A stretch of 46,421 nucleotides of DNA from an uncultured Clostridia bacterium (GCA_944392615.1 CALXXF010000019.1:1-46421); one strand, 5' to 3'; shown: positions 1 through 8,616, counted from the first letter of the stretch. The notes: generated from the sequence alone by a model not told the origin. Made by a program: numbers and translations.

Positions 1-40
1 CAAGGACCGACTGCCGCCCTCTTTTCGGGACAGCTTTGTC

Positions 41-69
41 ATTATACTACACTCCGCTTCCCTTGTCAA
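41..69 (-). promoter_or_regulatory. Consensus sigma-A promoter reading out of the window
   Basis: Reading the minus strand there is TTGACA at 64-69, a 17-bp spacer and TATAAT at 41-46: both hexamers are perfect. Transcription would start near position 34 and run left, so the gene it serves lies outside the window. It sits just past the end of pcrA, so the next gene probably has its own transcription unit. Confidence 0.75.
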
Positions 70-90
70 TACCTTTTCTTAAAAAAATGT

Positions 91-116
91 AAAAAAACTT
101 TTTTCTTGTAAAAAAG
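91..116 (-). terminator. Possible AT-rich terminator of pcrA
   Basis: On the minus strand a 7-bp stem (CTTTTTT / AAAAAAG, 5-nt loop) is followed directly by seven T residues, a few bases after the pcrA stop codon. The stem is entirely A-T apart from its end pair, so it is weak. The position between pcrA and a strong promoter fits a terminator. Confidence 0.4.
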
Positions 117-121
117 GCTTT

Positions 122-2560
122 TCAGTCTATTTTTTTCAGTCTCGCATAGTTTCCCATCAGTTTTTTTGTGCCGACCGAGTCAAAAGCCACCTCATACAGA
201 ACATCGCTTCCCATAGGCTTTGCCGACAACACCATTCCCCGTCCGAACGTATGATGCTCCACTGACGAGCCCGCAGGTATAAGCTCTGAAGACTGCTTGA
301 TTTCCGCACGTGCGCCGCGGTTCCGGGCATCGCTCTGTCTGTATCCGGCGCTCCTGCCGTCATATGCCGCATGTGCTGTCCCGGCATCATGCGTTTTAAT
401 TCTCACTTCATCCACGGAATCAAAGTGCCAGACCTTCTGCCTTGTGTCGCGCTGACGCTGTGAAAATCCCCCTTCGGAATACTCAATCAGCTTTTCAGGT
501 ATTTCCCTTACGAAGCGTGAGACGGGATTGTACTGTGTCTGACCGTAAAACAGACGCTCCTTTGCTCGTGTTATGAACAGTTTTTCCTTTGCGCGAGTAA
601 CCGCCACATATGCAAGACGCCTCTCCTCTTCCGTCTCCTCGTGCTCGCTTGCCGACTGCTGAGACGGGAATATTCCCTCCTCCATCCCGGGCAGGAACAC
701 AACGGGAAATTCAAGCCCTTTTGCAGAGTGCACGGTCATGAGCACAACTGCATCTGCTTCTCTGTCATAGTTGTCTATATCGCTGACAAGCGCCACTTCC
801 TCCAAGAAACCGTCAAGAGTTGCGTTTTCATTGTTGTTCTGATATTCGACGGCGTTGGATATAAGCTCTTCGACATTTTCGAGTCTTTCTTTTTCGCTTT
901 CTCCGGCGAGAACGAGCATTTCCCTGTACCCGGAATCGTTTATTGTCCTTTCAAACAGCTCTGAAAGGCTGGCTTTTTCTGCGTATTCCCTCAGCTCACT
1001 TATCAGTCTTCCGAATTCTTCAAGCTTTGCGACAGAGCGTCCGAGCTGCTTTTCGTAGCTTCTCGCGTTGTATATCACATCGAGCATGGAGCATTTCTCC
1101 GCGGCGGCAATATCGGCAACAGTATCCAGCGTGACGGAGCCGATCTTCCTTTTAGGCTCGTTTATTATCCGCATAAGCCTGAGATCGTCGGCAGGATTGT
1201 TTATAAGGCAAAGATAGGAGAGTAAATCCTTGATTTCTTTTCTGTCATAAAACCTGGTGCCGCCCAAAATACGGTATGATATTCCGCTTTTTGCGAACAC
1301 CTTTTCAAGAGAGTTCGACTGCGCATTCATTCTGTAAAGAACAGCAAATTCCGAAAACTTTCTGTTCTCGTCGCGGCAGAGCGACAGTATCTTATCGGTT
1401 ATGTAAACGCCCTCAGCGTTCTGATCATAAAGCTCTGCATAGACTATCTTATCTCCGCTTTTTTTATCGGTCCAGAGGTTTTTGCCTCTCCTGCCCGTAT
1501 TGTTGGATATTATGGAATTGGCAGCGTCAAGTATGACCTGTGTGGAACGGTAATTTTGTTCGAGCTTTATCACAGAAGCGTCCGGATACTCTTTGTCGAA
1601 ATCAAGTATGTTTGCAATAGTGGCGCCCCTGAACTTATATATGCTCTGGTCGTCGTCCCCGACAGCCATCAGGTTGCGGTATTTTCCCGACAGAAGGGCA
1701 GCCAGCTCAAACTGTGCTCTGTTGGTGTCCTGATACTCGTCAATAAGCACATATCTGAATCTTCGCTGGTAATAATTTCTTGCTTCCTCATCGCGCCTCA
1801 GCATTTCAACTGTTTTGACAATTATATCGTCGAAATCAACTGCATTTGCATCCCTCAGTTTTTCATCATAAAGCTCATAAACTGACGCTATCTTGGTCTT
1901 TCTGTAGTCCCCTGCAGCCTCCTTCTTGAAATCCTCACTTGATATAAGTGCATCCTTGAGGCGGCTTATAGCGTTCAGGCACGTCTTGACGGGAAACATC
2001 TTGTCATCTATCCTCAGCTCCTTCAGCACCTGCGCGCAGATCTTCTTGGCATCCTCGGTATCATATATGGTAAAATTCGGAGGTATTCCCACGCTCTGCC
2101 CGTATTTTCTGAGTATGCGCACGCACACCGAATGAAACGTACCCGCCCATATCTCCTGAGAGGCGCTCTCGCCGAGTTCCGAAGCAAGCCTCTGTCTCAT
2201 CTCGCTTGCCGCCTTGTTTGTGAAGGTTATGGCAAGTATAGCCCATGGAGGGCAAGGCGAAACGGCATGCTTTTTCAGAAGTGTGGCAATGGTCTTTTTA
2301 TCGCAATCGATCGCCCTTTCGAGCCCCTCAGCGTCGTCGTCGGTCGCATTGCAGCCTTCGTCCGAAAAATAAGCGTTTCCGTATGAAATGATATGCGCAA
2401 TCCGCTTGACGAGAACGGTCGTTTTACCGCTTCCCGCGCCGGCAAGAACGAGAAGCGGTCCATTGACAGTATAAACGGCGCGCCTTTGCATAGCGTTCAG
2501 TTCTTCATATAATTTATCAAAAAGAGCCGTCTTTGCTCTTTTATATCTTTCATTTTCCAT
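122..2560 (-). CDS. pcrA: ATP-dependent DNA helicase PcrA/UvrD
   Basis: Superfamily 1A 3'-5' DNA helicase that clears RecA filaments and acts in repair and rolling-circle replication. Visible motifs from the chosen start: Walker A GAGSGKT at residues 41-47, Walker B DEYQDTN, motif III GDDDQSIYKFRGA, motif IV QNYRST, the motif V region MTVHSAKGLEFP, and motif VI RRLAYVAVTRAKEKL. A Tudor-like PcrA C-terminal tail (HHTFGRGMV onward) ends the protein. The ATG at 2560 is chosen because GAGGAA lies 10 nt upstream; an in-frame upstream ATG at 2614 lacks this. The 812 residues exceed the usual ~740, partly because of a ~38-residue acidic insertion (about residues 62-100) between motifs I and Ia. Own promoter and terminator; probably monocistronic. 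Confidence 0.95.
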   Translation of the reverse strand: MENERYKRAKTALFDKLYEELNAMQRRAVYTVNGPLLVLAGAGSGKTTVLVKRIAHIISYGNAYFSDEGCNATDDDAEGLERAIDCDKKTIATLLKKHAVSPCPPWAILAITFTNKAASEMRQRLASELGESASQEIWAGTFHSVCVRILRKYGQSVGIPPNFTIYDTEDAKKICAQVLKELRIDDKMFPVKTCLNAISRLKDALISSEDFKKEAAGDYRKTKIASVYELYDEKLRDANAVDFDDIIVKTVEMLRRDEEARNYYQRRFRYVLIDEYQDTNRAQFELAALLSGKYRNLMAVGDDDQSIYKFRGATIANILDFDKEYPDASVIKLEQNYRSTQVILDAANSIISNNTGRRGKNLWTDKKSGDKIVYAELYDQNAEGVYITDKILSLCRDENRKFSEFAVLYRMNAQSNSLEKVFAKSGISYRILGGTRFYDRKEIKDLLSYLCLINNPADDLRLMRIINEPKRKIGSVTLDTVADIAAAEKCSMLDVIYNARSYEKQLGRSVAKLEEFGRLISELREYAEKASLSELFERTINDSGYREMLVLAGESEKERLENVEELISNAVEYQNNNENATLDGFLEEVALVSDIDNYDREADAVVLMTVHSAKGLEFPVVFLPGMEEGIFPSQQSASEHEETEEERRLAYVAVTRAKEKLFITRAKERLFYGQTQYNPVSRFVREIPEKLIEYSEGGFSQRQRDTRQKVWHFDSVDEVRIKTHDAGTAHAAYDGRSAGYRQSDARNRGARAEIKQSSELIPAGSSVEHHTFGRGMVLSAKPMGSDVLYEVAFDSVGTKKLMGNYARLKKID

Positions 2561-2653
2561 AATCAGTTGATTCCTCAGATATACCACATTGATTTCAGGG
2601 AAGAAGGCGCGCATACGCGCGTACCATCATAACATATCCCGATAACCTTCTAT

Positions 2654-2682
2654 AATATACACTACTCCTGGAAAAAAGGCAA
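2654..2682 (-). promoter_or_regulatory. Putative pcrA promoter
   Basis: Minus-strand TTGCCT (2677-2682), 17-bp spacer, TATATT (2654-2659). It lies just downstream of the trxB terminator and about 95 bp upstream of the pcrA ATG. The hexamers match consensus 4/6 and 5/6. Confidence 0.5.
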
Positions 2683-2686
2683 GGGC

Positions 2687-2719
2687 AAAATCAAAAACAG
2701 GGCTCCGTTTCCGGAGCCC
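2687..2719 (-). terminator. Bidirectional intrinsic terminator after trxB
   Basis: An 8-bp perfect GC-rich stem, GGGCTCCG (2700-2707) and CGGAGCCC (2712-2719), with a 4-nt loop. On the minus strand it is followed by a T-rich tract, and T residues also follow it on the plus strand. It ends the trxB transcript about 210 nt after the stop codon. The rest of 2720-2930 shows no gene. Confidence 0.75.
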
Positions 2720-2930
2720 GAATTTTTCTGAAAGTCAAGACGCAGTCCCACGCGCCGCGCTCCATGGTTCTTGCAATACGACGTCATTCTGAACGGCGTC
2801 AGCAGGAAAATCGCAGTTAATTCAGCACTCACGGAGCCCAAAGCTGACCTACTTCACCTGTAAATATCCCGGAAAGAATGCCCGATTTCATACTGTGCTG
2901 CAAGCCGGCTGAATTTTCCCGGACAACTGT

Positions 2931-3845
2931 CTAAAACAGACGTCCTTCCATATATTCTATGGCGTTGAGAGCGGCATTCACCCCGTCTGCGGCGGCTGTC
3001 GAAATCTGTCGTATTCTCTTTTTTCTGCAGTCTCCCGCTACAAAAATTCCGGGCTCCTTTCCGATACAATTTTCGTCAGAAACTGCGCAGCCCTGTGCAT
3101 CCACCTCTATAAATCCGTCAAATCTCTTGCAGTCCGGCTCCAGACCGACAGCGAGAAACACACCGTCAGCGCGCAATTCCCTCAGCTCGCCCGTTGTATT
3201 GTTTTTTATCATAACCCCCATGAGATGATCGGAGGCAATATATTCGGTTACTACGGAATCATATATTATCTCTACATTTTCACGGGATGTGACCTCTTCG
3301 TCGAGCTTTTTTTCGCCTGTGAGAAAGGGCAGGTTCTGTACCATTGTGACTTTTGTGCAGACATCCGACAGCATCAGCGCCTCCTGCTTTGCCGAATTTC
3401 CTCCGCCTACCACGACGACGTCTGAATTCTTGTAAAAAGCTCCGTCGCACACGGCGCAGAACGAAACGCCCTCGCCTATCAGTTCCTGCTCCCCCGGAAG
3501 GCCGAGGCGACGATGCCTTGCCCCGGTAGCTATTATAACCGTTCTGCAGGGATATTCTCCTTTGACAGTCTTTACACAAAATCCGTCACCGCTCTTTTCA
3601 ATCAAAAGAGCTTCTTCGACCTCTATGTCCGCGCCAAGTGAAAGAACGGATGACACCATTTTATCTGCAAGTTCATCCCCTCTTACAGACTCTGAGCCCG
3701 GATAATTTTCTATTTTGGGAGAAGTCGCCATCTGACCTCCAAAAGCGTCCCTTTCAAGAATGAGCGTGCTTTTCCCCGCGCGCAAAAGATAGATCGCCGC
3801 TGTCAGACCCGCAGGGCCCGCTCCTATTATGACCGAATCATACAT
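2931..3845 (-). CDS. trxB: Thioredoxin reductase (NADPH)
   Basis: FAD-dependent reductase that passes electrons from NADPH to thioredoxin-like proteins. At 304 residues it has the normal low-molecular-weight TrxB length. Seen: N-terminal FAD-binding GAGPAG (residues 8-13), redox-active CAVC (Cys130/Cys133), NADPH-binding GGGNSA (147-152), and the C-terminal FAD motif GIFVAGDCRKK. The ATG has GAGGT 8 nt upstream. It follows nrdD on the same strand. nrdD ends in a fused redoxin domain, so a natural inference is that TrxB reduces that domain and so feeds dNTP synthesis. A separate promoter lies just upstream, so it need not depend on nrdD transcription. F420-, ferredoxin- or NADH-dependent variants of this fold cannot be excluded by eye. 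Confidence 0.92.
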   Translation of the reverse strand: MYDSVIIGAGPAGLTAAIYLLRAGKSTLILERDAFGGQMATSPKIENYPGSESVRGDELADKMVSSVLSLGADIEVEEALLIEKSGDGFCVKTVKGEYPCRTVIIATGARHRRLGLPGEQELIGEGVSFCAVCDGAFYKNSDVVVVGGGNSAKQEALMLSDVCTKVTMVQNLPFLTGEKKLDEEVTSRENVEIIYDSVVTEYIASDHLMGVMIKNNTTGELRELRADGVFLAVGLEPDCKRFDGFIEVDAQGCAVSDENCIGKEPGIFVAGDCRKKRIRQISTAAADGVNAALNAIEYMEGRLF

Positions 3846-3869
3846 TCTTCGCTACCTCACATAAGGATT

Positions 3870-3897
3870 TTTATAAAACATTGCAGGAAAAGTTCAA
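3870..3897 (-). promoter_or_regulatory. Putative trxB promoter
   Basis: Minus-strand TTGAAC (3892-3897), 16-bp spacer, TATAAA (3870-3875), about 25 bp before the trxB start codon. A short leader with a GAGGT ribosome site follows. The remainder of 3898-4100 holds no recognisable gene. Confidence 0.5.
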
Positions 3898-4100
3898 TAG
3901 ATGAATCAGATAAATCTCCGCTGTAAAACAGCGCCGGGCATTCATTTTGGCGCAGGCTACGTCCGGCTCTGCCGCGAAGTCCAGCCCTGCTCTTTGGCAG
4001 ACTGCTCAAAGACAAAGCACACCCACAGCATAACGACGTACGACAGCAGCGCCGCTTGCTCTGTAGAGCCGTCGCGGGACCGCACACTCCTGTACAGCAA

Positions 4101-4130
4101 GGACGGAGCCGTATGTAAACCGCTCCGTCC
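4101..4130. terminator. Hairpin between nrdD and trxB
   Basis: A 9-bp perfect inverted repeat, GGACGGAGC (4101-4109) and GCTCCGTCC (4122-4130), with a 12-nt loop, starts ~30 nt after the nrdD stop codon. There is no T-run on either side, so it could be a weak terminator, a processing site or an mRNA 3'-stabilising hairpin rather than a classical intrinsic terminator. Confidence 0.45.
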
Positions 4131-4161
4131 AGCCGTTATGTGCAGATCAAGGATTGCCCTC

Positions 4162-6555
4162 TCATCTTTGCTCTATGAACTTGATTATATCTGAAAGCCC
4201 CTTGTACGTCCTTGCCCCGCCGTCTTCTTCAACGACGAGAGTAGGAGCCGCCTTTATAGAATATTTGCGGACAAGCTCAGGATTTTCGTCGGCATTGACC
4301 TTGACAAACTGTACGTTTGCCTTTTCGAGCTTGGATGTCGCTATCTTGCAATTGGGGCAGGTAGGAGTCGAGAAAAGCACTACTGAGCTTTTTGAAGGAG
4401 TCTGCTCCTCCGCCGCGCTACCGCACGCAGCCGTCTCCTGCGAAGGAATCTCATGTGAAGGAACACCGTGGCGGGTGAGTCTTGACGAAGCTATATCATA
4501 GACCTTCCTTTCCTTGTATTCCTGCGCCTTTCCGTCGTTCCAGTTCTGCACCGGACGATAATAACCGGTTATGCGGCTGTATACCTCTGTTTTTTCTCCG
4601 CATTCCGGGCAGATGCTCTTTTCTCCTACCAGATAGCCGTGGTTGCGGCACACCGAATATGTGGGAGAAAGCGTGTAATACGGGAGCTTGTAGTTTTCTG
4701 ATATTTTGCGCACAAGGTCAGCGGCAGCTTTCCAATCAGGGAGTTTCTCCCCCAAAAAGGCGTGGAACACCGTACCGGACGTGTAAAGGGTCTGTATATC
4801 ATCCTGTATATCCAGTGCCTCAAATATATCCGCGGTATATCCGACAGGAAGATTCGAGCTGTTGGTGTAGTAGGGGGTGTTTTCGTCGCTGGTCGCGGTC
4901 TTTATATCCGGATAGCGCTTTTTGTCGTGCAGAGCAAGACGATATGACGTGCTTTCCGCAGGTGTTGCCTCAAGATTGTAAAGATCGCCGTACATCTCCT
5001 GATAGTCCGAAAGGCGGTCTCTCATGTGGTTGAGGACCTCTTTGGTAAACTCCTGCGTTTCAACATGGGTCATGTCCATTCCGAGCCATTTTGCGTTGAG
5101 CCCGACCTCGTTCATTCCAACAAGACCTATGGTTGAAAAATGATTGTCAAATCCTCCGAGATAGCGCTTGGTATAGGGGTAGAGACCCTCTTTCAGAAGC
5201 TTGGTGATAACAGTTCTCTTTGTCTTGAGGGAGCGTGCCGCTATATCCATGAGCTTGTCGAGCCGGCGATAGAAATCTTCTTTGTCTGAAGCAAGGTATG
5301 CTATTCTGGGCATATTTATGGTAACGACGCCTATTGAACCGGTGCTTTCACCGCTTCCGAAGAATCCGCCAGACTTTTTGCGGAGTTCTCTCAGATCAAG
5401 TCTGAGACGGCAGCACATAGAGCGAACGTCCGAGGGCTCCATGTCGCTGTTTATATAGTTTGAGAAATACGGTGTTCCGTACTTTGCCGCCATTTCAAAG
5501 AGCAACTTGTTGTTCTCGGTAGCGCTCCAGTCGAAATTTCTGGTTATGGAGTATGTGGGAATGGGGTACTGAAATCCCCTTCCGTTTGCGTCCCCTTCAA
5601 TCATGGTTTCAATGAAGGCGCGGTTTATCATATCCATCTCGCGCTTGCAGTCCTTGTACTTGAAGTCCATCTCCTTTCCGCCTACTATAGCGGGAAGCTC
5701 GGCAAGATCTGCAGGAACCGTCCAGTCAAGGGTTATATTTGAAAAAGGAGCCTGTGTTCCCCAGCGCGACGGGGTGTTCACGCCGAAGATAAACGCCTCT
5801 ATACACTTTTTTGTAGCCCTGTAATCGAGATTGTCAACCTTTACAAACGGAGCAAGATAGGTGTCAAACGAAGAGAAAGCCTGAGCGCCTGCCCATTCGT
5901 TCTGCATGATTCCCAGGAAATTCACCATCTGGTTGCACAGCGTGGCAAGATGGCTTGCCGGCTTTGAGGTGATCTTTCCGGGAACGCCTCCGAGACCCTC
6001 CTTTATGAGCTGCTTGAGAGACCAGCCTGCGCAGTATCCGGTGAGCATGCTCAGGTCGTGAAGGTGTATGTCCGCATTTTTATGGGCCTTTGCTATCTCG
6101 TCGTCATATATCTCGGACAGCCAGTAATTTGCCGTAATGGCACCGGAATTGCTGAGGATAAGTCCTCCGACGGAGTATGTCACGGTGGAATTTTCTTTGA
6201 CTCTCCAGTCGTTCACCTTTACGTAATTGTCAACGAGCTCCTTATAGTCAAGAATCGTTGATTTCATGTTGCGTATTTTTTCTCTCTGCTTCCTGTAGAG
6301 AATATACGCCTTTGCGACATCGGCGTACCCCGCCTGTATGAGAACCGATTCCACACTGTCCTGTATGTCCTCGACGGCGATCTTGCCATCCTTTATCTTG
6401 CTTTCAAAGTCAGCCGTAACCTTGAGGGCGAGAAGATCTATCACAGTGGGATGATACTGCTTGTCCTGTGCGTTGAAAGCCTTTTCTATAGCGGCGCTTA
6501 TTTTTGAGATATTGAATTCTGCTACTTTTCCGTCTCTTTTGATTACCTGGTACAT
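4162..6555 (-). CDS. nrdD: Anaerobic (class III) ribonucleoside-triphosphate reductase with C-terminal redoxin domain
   Basis: Makes dNTPs from NTPs without oxygen, using a glycyl radical installed by NrdG. Domains in order: N-terminal ATP cone (residues ~1-95); catalytic NrdD barrel with LATLCNQ (Cys207) and the MCCRLRLD loop (Cys381/382) as candidate active-site thiols; zinc site around Cys636, Cys649 and Cys652; glycyl-radical motif RITGY (Gly664). After a linker (~690-722) comes a thioredoxin/glutaredoxin-like domain (~723-797) with CPNC (Cys733/Cys736) and a cis-Pro-like AAPT segment. The 797 residues exceed a plain NrdD because of this fusion. Class III enzymes of the redoxin-dependent type are known; the fused reductant suggests this is one, not a formate-using enzyme. 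The ATG has a GAGGAT site. Regulated by a strong promoter with a NrdR box. Confidence 0.95.
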   Translation of the reverse strand: MYQVIKRDGKVAEFNISKISAAIEKAFNAQDKQYHPTVIDLLALKVTADFESKIKDGKIAVEDIQDSVESVLIQAGYADVAKAYILYRKQREKIRNMKSTILDYKELVDNYVKVNDWRVKENSTVTYSVGGLILSNSGAITANYWLSEIYDDEIAKAHKNADIHLHDLSMLTGYCAGWSLKQLIKEGLGGVPGKITSKPASHLATLCNQMVNFLGIMQNEWAGAQAFSSFDTYLAPFVKVDNLDYRATKKCIEAFIFGVNTPSRWGTQAPFSNITLDWTVPADLAELPAIVGGKEMDFKYKDCKREMDMINRAFIETMIEGDANGRGFQYPIPTYSITRNFDWSATENNKLLFEMAAKYGTPYFSNYINSDMEPSDVRSMCCRLRLDLRELRKKSGGFFGSGESTGSIGVVTINMPRIAYLASDKEDFYRRLDKLMDIAARSLKTKRTVITKLLKEGLYPYTKRYLGGFDNHFSTIGLVGMNEVGLNAKWLGMDMTHVETQEFTKEVLNHMRDRLSDYQEMYGDLYNLEATPAESTSYRLALHDKKRYPDIKTATSDENTPYYTNSSNLPVGYTADIFEALDIQDDIQTLYTSGTVFHAFLGEKLPDWKAAADLVRKISENYKLPYYTLSPTYSVCRNHGYLVGEKSICPECGEKTEVYSRITGYYRPVQNWNDGKAQEYKERKVYDIASSRLTRHGVPSHEIPSQETAACGSAAEEQTPSKSSVVLFSTPTCPNCKIATSKLEKANVQFVKVNADENPELVRKYSIKAAPTLVVEEDGGARTYKGLSDIIKFIEQR

Positions 6556-6761
6556 AGTTCATCCTCACACTTTCTCAGTAATTTGATATTTCAGTATCTG
6601 CTCCGGAACAAAGCCGGCGCAGGACAGATTTCCGGTATGACAAGCCCCGGTGCTGCATCATCAAAAGACGCAGGCGGCAGCCGCTCATTACGGTCAGATG
6701 CGCCTTGCCGTCCGGATCCGGAAGCACGTAAAACACTCGTACGCAACGGGGCGACAATGAC

Positions 6762-6790
6762 AGTATAGCATTTAACGCTCCCATTGTCAA
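6762..6790 (-). promoter_or_regulatory. nrdD promoter (near-consensus sigma-A)
   Basis: Minus strand: TTGACA (6785-6790), exactly 17 bp, TATACT (6762-6767). Transcription would start near 6755, giving a ~200-nt leader before the nrdD ATG. The leader (6556-6755) contains no recognisable ORF or known riboswitch. Confidence 0.8.
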
Positions 6791-6800
6791 TAGTTAATTA

Positions 6801-6816
6801 CCACAAGATATAGTGT
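6801..6816. promoter_or_regulatory. NrdR box upstream of nrdD
   Basis: CCACAAGATATAGTGT matches the palindromic NrdR consensus ACACWATATATWGTGT at 14 of 16 positions; the right half is perfect. It lies 10 bp upstream of the -35 element of the nrdD promoter. NrdR is the ATP/dATP-sensing repressor of ribonucleotide reductase genes, so dATP-dependent repression of nrdD is expected. The nrdR gene itself is not in the window. Confidence 0.75.
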
Positions 6817-6820
6817 TTAT

Positions 6821-6850
6821 TTTTGTGCAATTTAATTTTCAGACACAAAA
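6821..6850. promoter_or_regulatory. 30-bp dyad TTTTGTG-N16-CACAAAA upstream of nrdD
   Basis: Half-sites TTTTGTG (6821-6827) and CACAAAA (6844-6850) are perfect inverted copies separated by 16 bp, centred about 80 bp upstream of the predicted start. The same half-sites with the same spacing occur upstream of the XRE-nrdG operon (8642-8671). It could be an operator for that XRE protein or the inner halves of a tandem NrdR site. Confidence 0.55.
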
Positions 6851-7181
6851 TACCGGATAATTGCCAAGCCTTACGCATACAGTTATAAACGCACTTGGGG
6901 TGAGAATTATACTACCCCTGTGCAGCACAGGTCATACGTCCGGAAATAAGCTTTAATATAAAATGATAACTTTAATAATGATAATTTCAGAGAAACGTGC
7001 CTGGCGCCTCGGCTCGCGCAAAAGCGCATGAGGCTAATAGAGAGCGGCGTTTTTCTTTGCCGCCGAAACCTTCATTCCACTGATACAACTGCATAAAGTG
7101 AATCGGCAAAAGCAAGCACAGTCATCAAAAGAACAAATTCAAAGAGACCGATCTACAAAAAAATATTTTTATAAAGCAATT
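6851..7181. other. Non-coding stretch between nrdG and nrdD
   Basis: No convincing gene. It contains a perfect 15-bp palindrome, CCTGTGC-A-GCACAGG (6917-6931), overlapping a GGGGT/ACCCC inverted repeat (6897-6901, 6914-6918). The short ORFs here have no ribosome binding site and poor composition. The base composition turns AT-rich around 6930-6990. Confidence 0.5.
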
Positions 7182-7210
7182 AAAAACAGGAAGGGCTTTA
7201 ATCACCTTCC
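7182..7210 (-). terminator. Intrinsic terminator of nrdG
   Basis: Minus strand: 6-bp stem GGAAGG/CCTTCC (7205-7210, 7189-7194) with a 10-nt loop, followed by TGTTTTTAA. It lies ~200 nt after the nrdG stop codon. A second perfect hairpin, GCACATGC / GCATGTGC (7216-7233), sits just before it; the rest of 7234-7407 appears non-coding. Confidence 0.55.
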
Positions 7211-7407
7211 CGTAGGCACATGCAAGCATGTGCTGAATATCTGTACATCGGCAGCCGACATGCCACAGATGCCTGTGCGGCGAGTCATACATCGCACCCT
7301 GATAAACCCGTGTGACCTGAATAATGGCAGGCCTCTTTCCCAAAATACTGCATCGCACGCTTTTCTTCCTGTCCCGCGCCGCAGGGATTTTAGTCTGCCT
7401 CTTTCGT

Positions 7408-8118
7408 TCAGTCCACTCCCCTGAGTTCTGCAGAAGGCAGGACACTTTTTGCCACCGCGAGCAGACCGAGAAGCTCCTGCTTTGAAAAGGAATAAAGGCC
7501 CTCCGGGGATATGACTGCTCCGGAATCCACATAACTCTGAAGAAAATATTTTTTTGCTCCCTTTATCAGCTCACAGGCTCCTGCGACCGATCCGGCATCG
7601 TGTATGCCGCCTACAAGAGTAGTCCTGAACTCGTAATCAGGAGCAAGGGCCATGATCGTGGCTATACTTTTCTTTATCTTCGGCATGACGGCGCGCGCGG
7701 CGTCTTCTCCGATGCCGCACGCCCTCGGATATCCCGCCTCATCGCTTTTTATATCCATTGCAACGTAGTCAATAAGACCCTTTTCAAGGAGCGATGACAA
7801 TTCGTCAGGAAAGCATCCGTTTGTATCGAGCTTTACGCTGTAGCCGAGCTTTTTAACTTCGCGCACAAAATCCTCAAGTCCGCTTTGCAAAAGAGGCTCT
7901 CCGCCCGTTATACAGACTCCGTCAAGCAGACCTGCCCTTTTTGAAAGGAATCCCATTATTTCCGCAGTGTCAAGATTTTCCTCTTGCGACAGGTGCACGA
8001 CAAGCGGGGAGTTATGACAAAAGGGGCAGCGAAAATTGCAGCCCCCTGTAAAAATCGTGCATGCGGTCCTGCCCGGATAGTCGAGCAGGGTAAGTTTTCT
8101 TATTCCCGATATTATCAT
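7408..8118 (-). CDS. nrdG: Anaerobic ribonucleotide reductase activating protein (radical SAM)
   Basis: Radical-SAM activase that uses a 4Fe-4S cluster and S-adenosylmethionine to generate the glycyl radical on NrdD. Seen: the N-terminal LLDYPG motif typical of the family, the cluster motif CNFRCPFC (Cys27, Cys31, Cys34; CxxxCxxC), and GGEP (73-76) that contacts SAM. At 236 residues it fits the longer NrdG2 type rather than the ~155-residue E. coli NrdG. The ATG at 8118 is the only good in-frame start, but its purine-rich GGAAGG is ~14 nt upstream, so initiation may be weak or coupled to the XRE gene 30 nt upstream. It probably forms an XRE-nrdG operon, separated from nrdD by ~850 bp. Confidence 0.92.
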   Translation of the reverse strand: MIISGIRKLTLLDYPGRTACTIFTGGCNFRCPFCHNSPLVVHLSQEENLDTAEIMGFLSKRAGLLDGVCITGGEPLLQSGLEDFVREVKKLGYSVKLDTNGCFPDELSSLLEKGLIDYVAMDIKSDEAGYPRACGIGEDAARAVMPKIKKSIATIMALAPDYEFRTTLVGGIHDAGSVAGACELIKGAKKYFLQSYVDSGAVISPEGLYSFSKQELLGLLAVAKSVLPSAELRGVD

Positions 8119-8148
8119 ATGTGCAAGACCGACCTTCCGACAGGGCTT

Positions 8149-8538
8149 TTATGAATAAGGATAGGCGGTCACCGGCATTTTGCCGACCATTTGCTGATAC
8201 ATCTGTATAAATTCGGGACGAACATTCACGTTGACATCCGGGGGAATATTCTCGTCCTTGCGCTGTATGAACTGAAGAAACCTCGGACCGAGCAGATTAT
8301 TCGCATAAAAATACTCTTTAGCGCGCAGATTCAACGAGCACACGAACATGACAGATGTGAGTTGTGACCATGACATCGGAGCCTTTCCCGTTTCTATCTG
8401 AGAGACGCGGATACGTGAAAAGCCGCAAAGATAGCCAAGCTCTGCCTGTGTGACGTTGAGGAGCTGTCTTAACTTCGGAAGATGATCTGCAATAACCCGA
8501 CACATTTCTTTCTTCTCTGATTCTGTCAATACTACCAT
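8149..8538 (-). CDS. XRE-family helix-turn-helix regulator
   Basis: Small cytosolic DNA-binding protein of 129 residues. A Cro/CI-type HTH spans about residues 20-58 (LRQLLNVTQAELGYLCGFSRIRVSQIETGKAPMS is the recognisable block, residues 23 onward). The C-terminal half is predicted helical and polar, ends in a Pro/Tyr-rich tail and has no recognised effector domain. The ATG has a strong AGGAGG 7 nt upstream. It is first in a two-gene operon with nrdG, 30 nt apart. Its role is unknown. Because a 30-bp dyad upstream of this operon recurs upstream of nrdD, autoregulation and control of the class III reductase is a reasonable but untested inference. Confidence 0.8.
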   Translation of the reverse strand: MVVLTESEKKEMCRVIADHLPKLRQLLNVTQAELGYLCGFSRIRVSQIETGKAPMSWSQLTSVMFVCSLNLRAKEYFYANNLLGPRFLQFIQRKDENIPPDVNVNVRPEFIQMYQQMVGKMPVTAYPYS

Positions 8539-8586
8539 TTTGTGTCCTCCTTTTTTATAAATTCGTTATTATCAGCCTTAAAAGCT

Positions 8587-8616
8587 ATTATAGCACATCC
8601 AACAAGATAATTGCAA
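8587..8616 (-). promoter_or_regulatory. Promoter of the XRE-nrdG operon
   Basis: Minus strand: TTGCAA (8611-8616), 18-bp spacer, TATAAT (8587-8592). Transcription starts near 8580, ~40 nt upstream of the XRE ATG. Confidence 0.7.

Noticed and set aside
3857..4194. Short frames between trxB and nrdD
   Set aside because: Overlap promoter and hairpin elements on both strands and lack ribosome sites.
6821..6850. Rex (NADH-sensing repressor) operator
   Set aside because: TTGTG/CACAA half-sites are present but the spacing is far wider than the Rex consensus.
6843..6858. Second full NrdR box upstream of nrdD
   Set aside because: Only 11/16 match with a good left half; better described as part of the shared dyad, so not called as a box.
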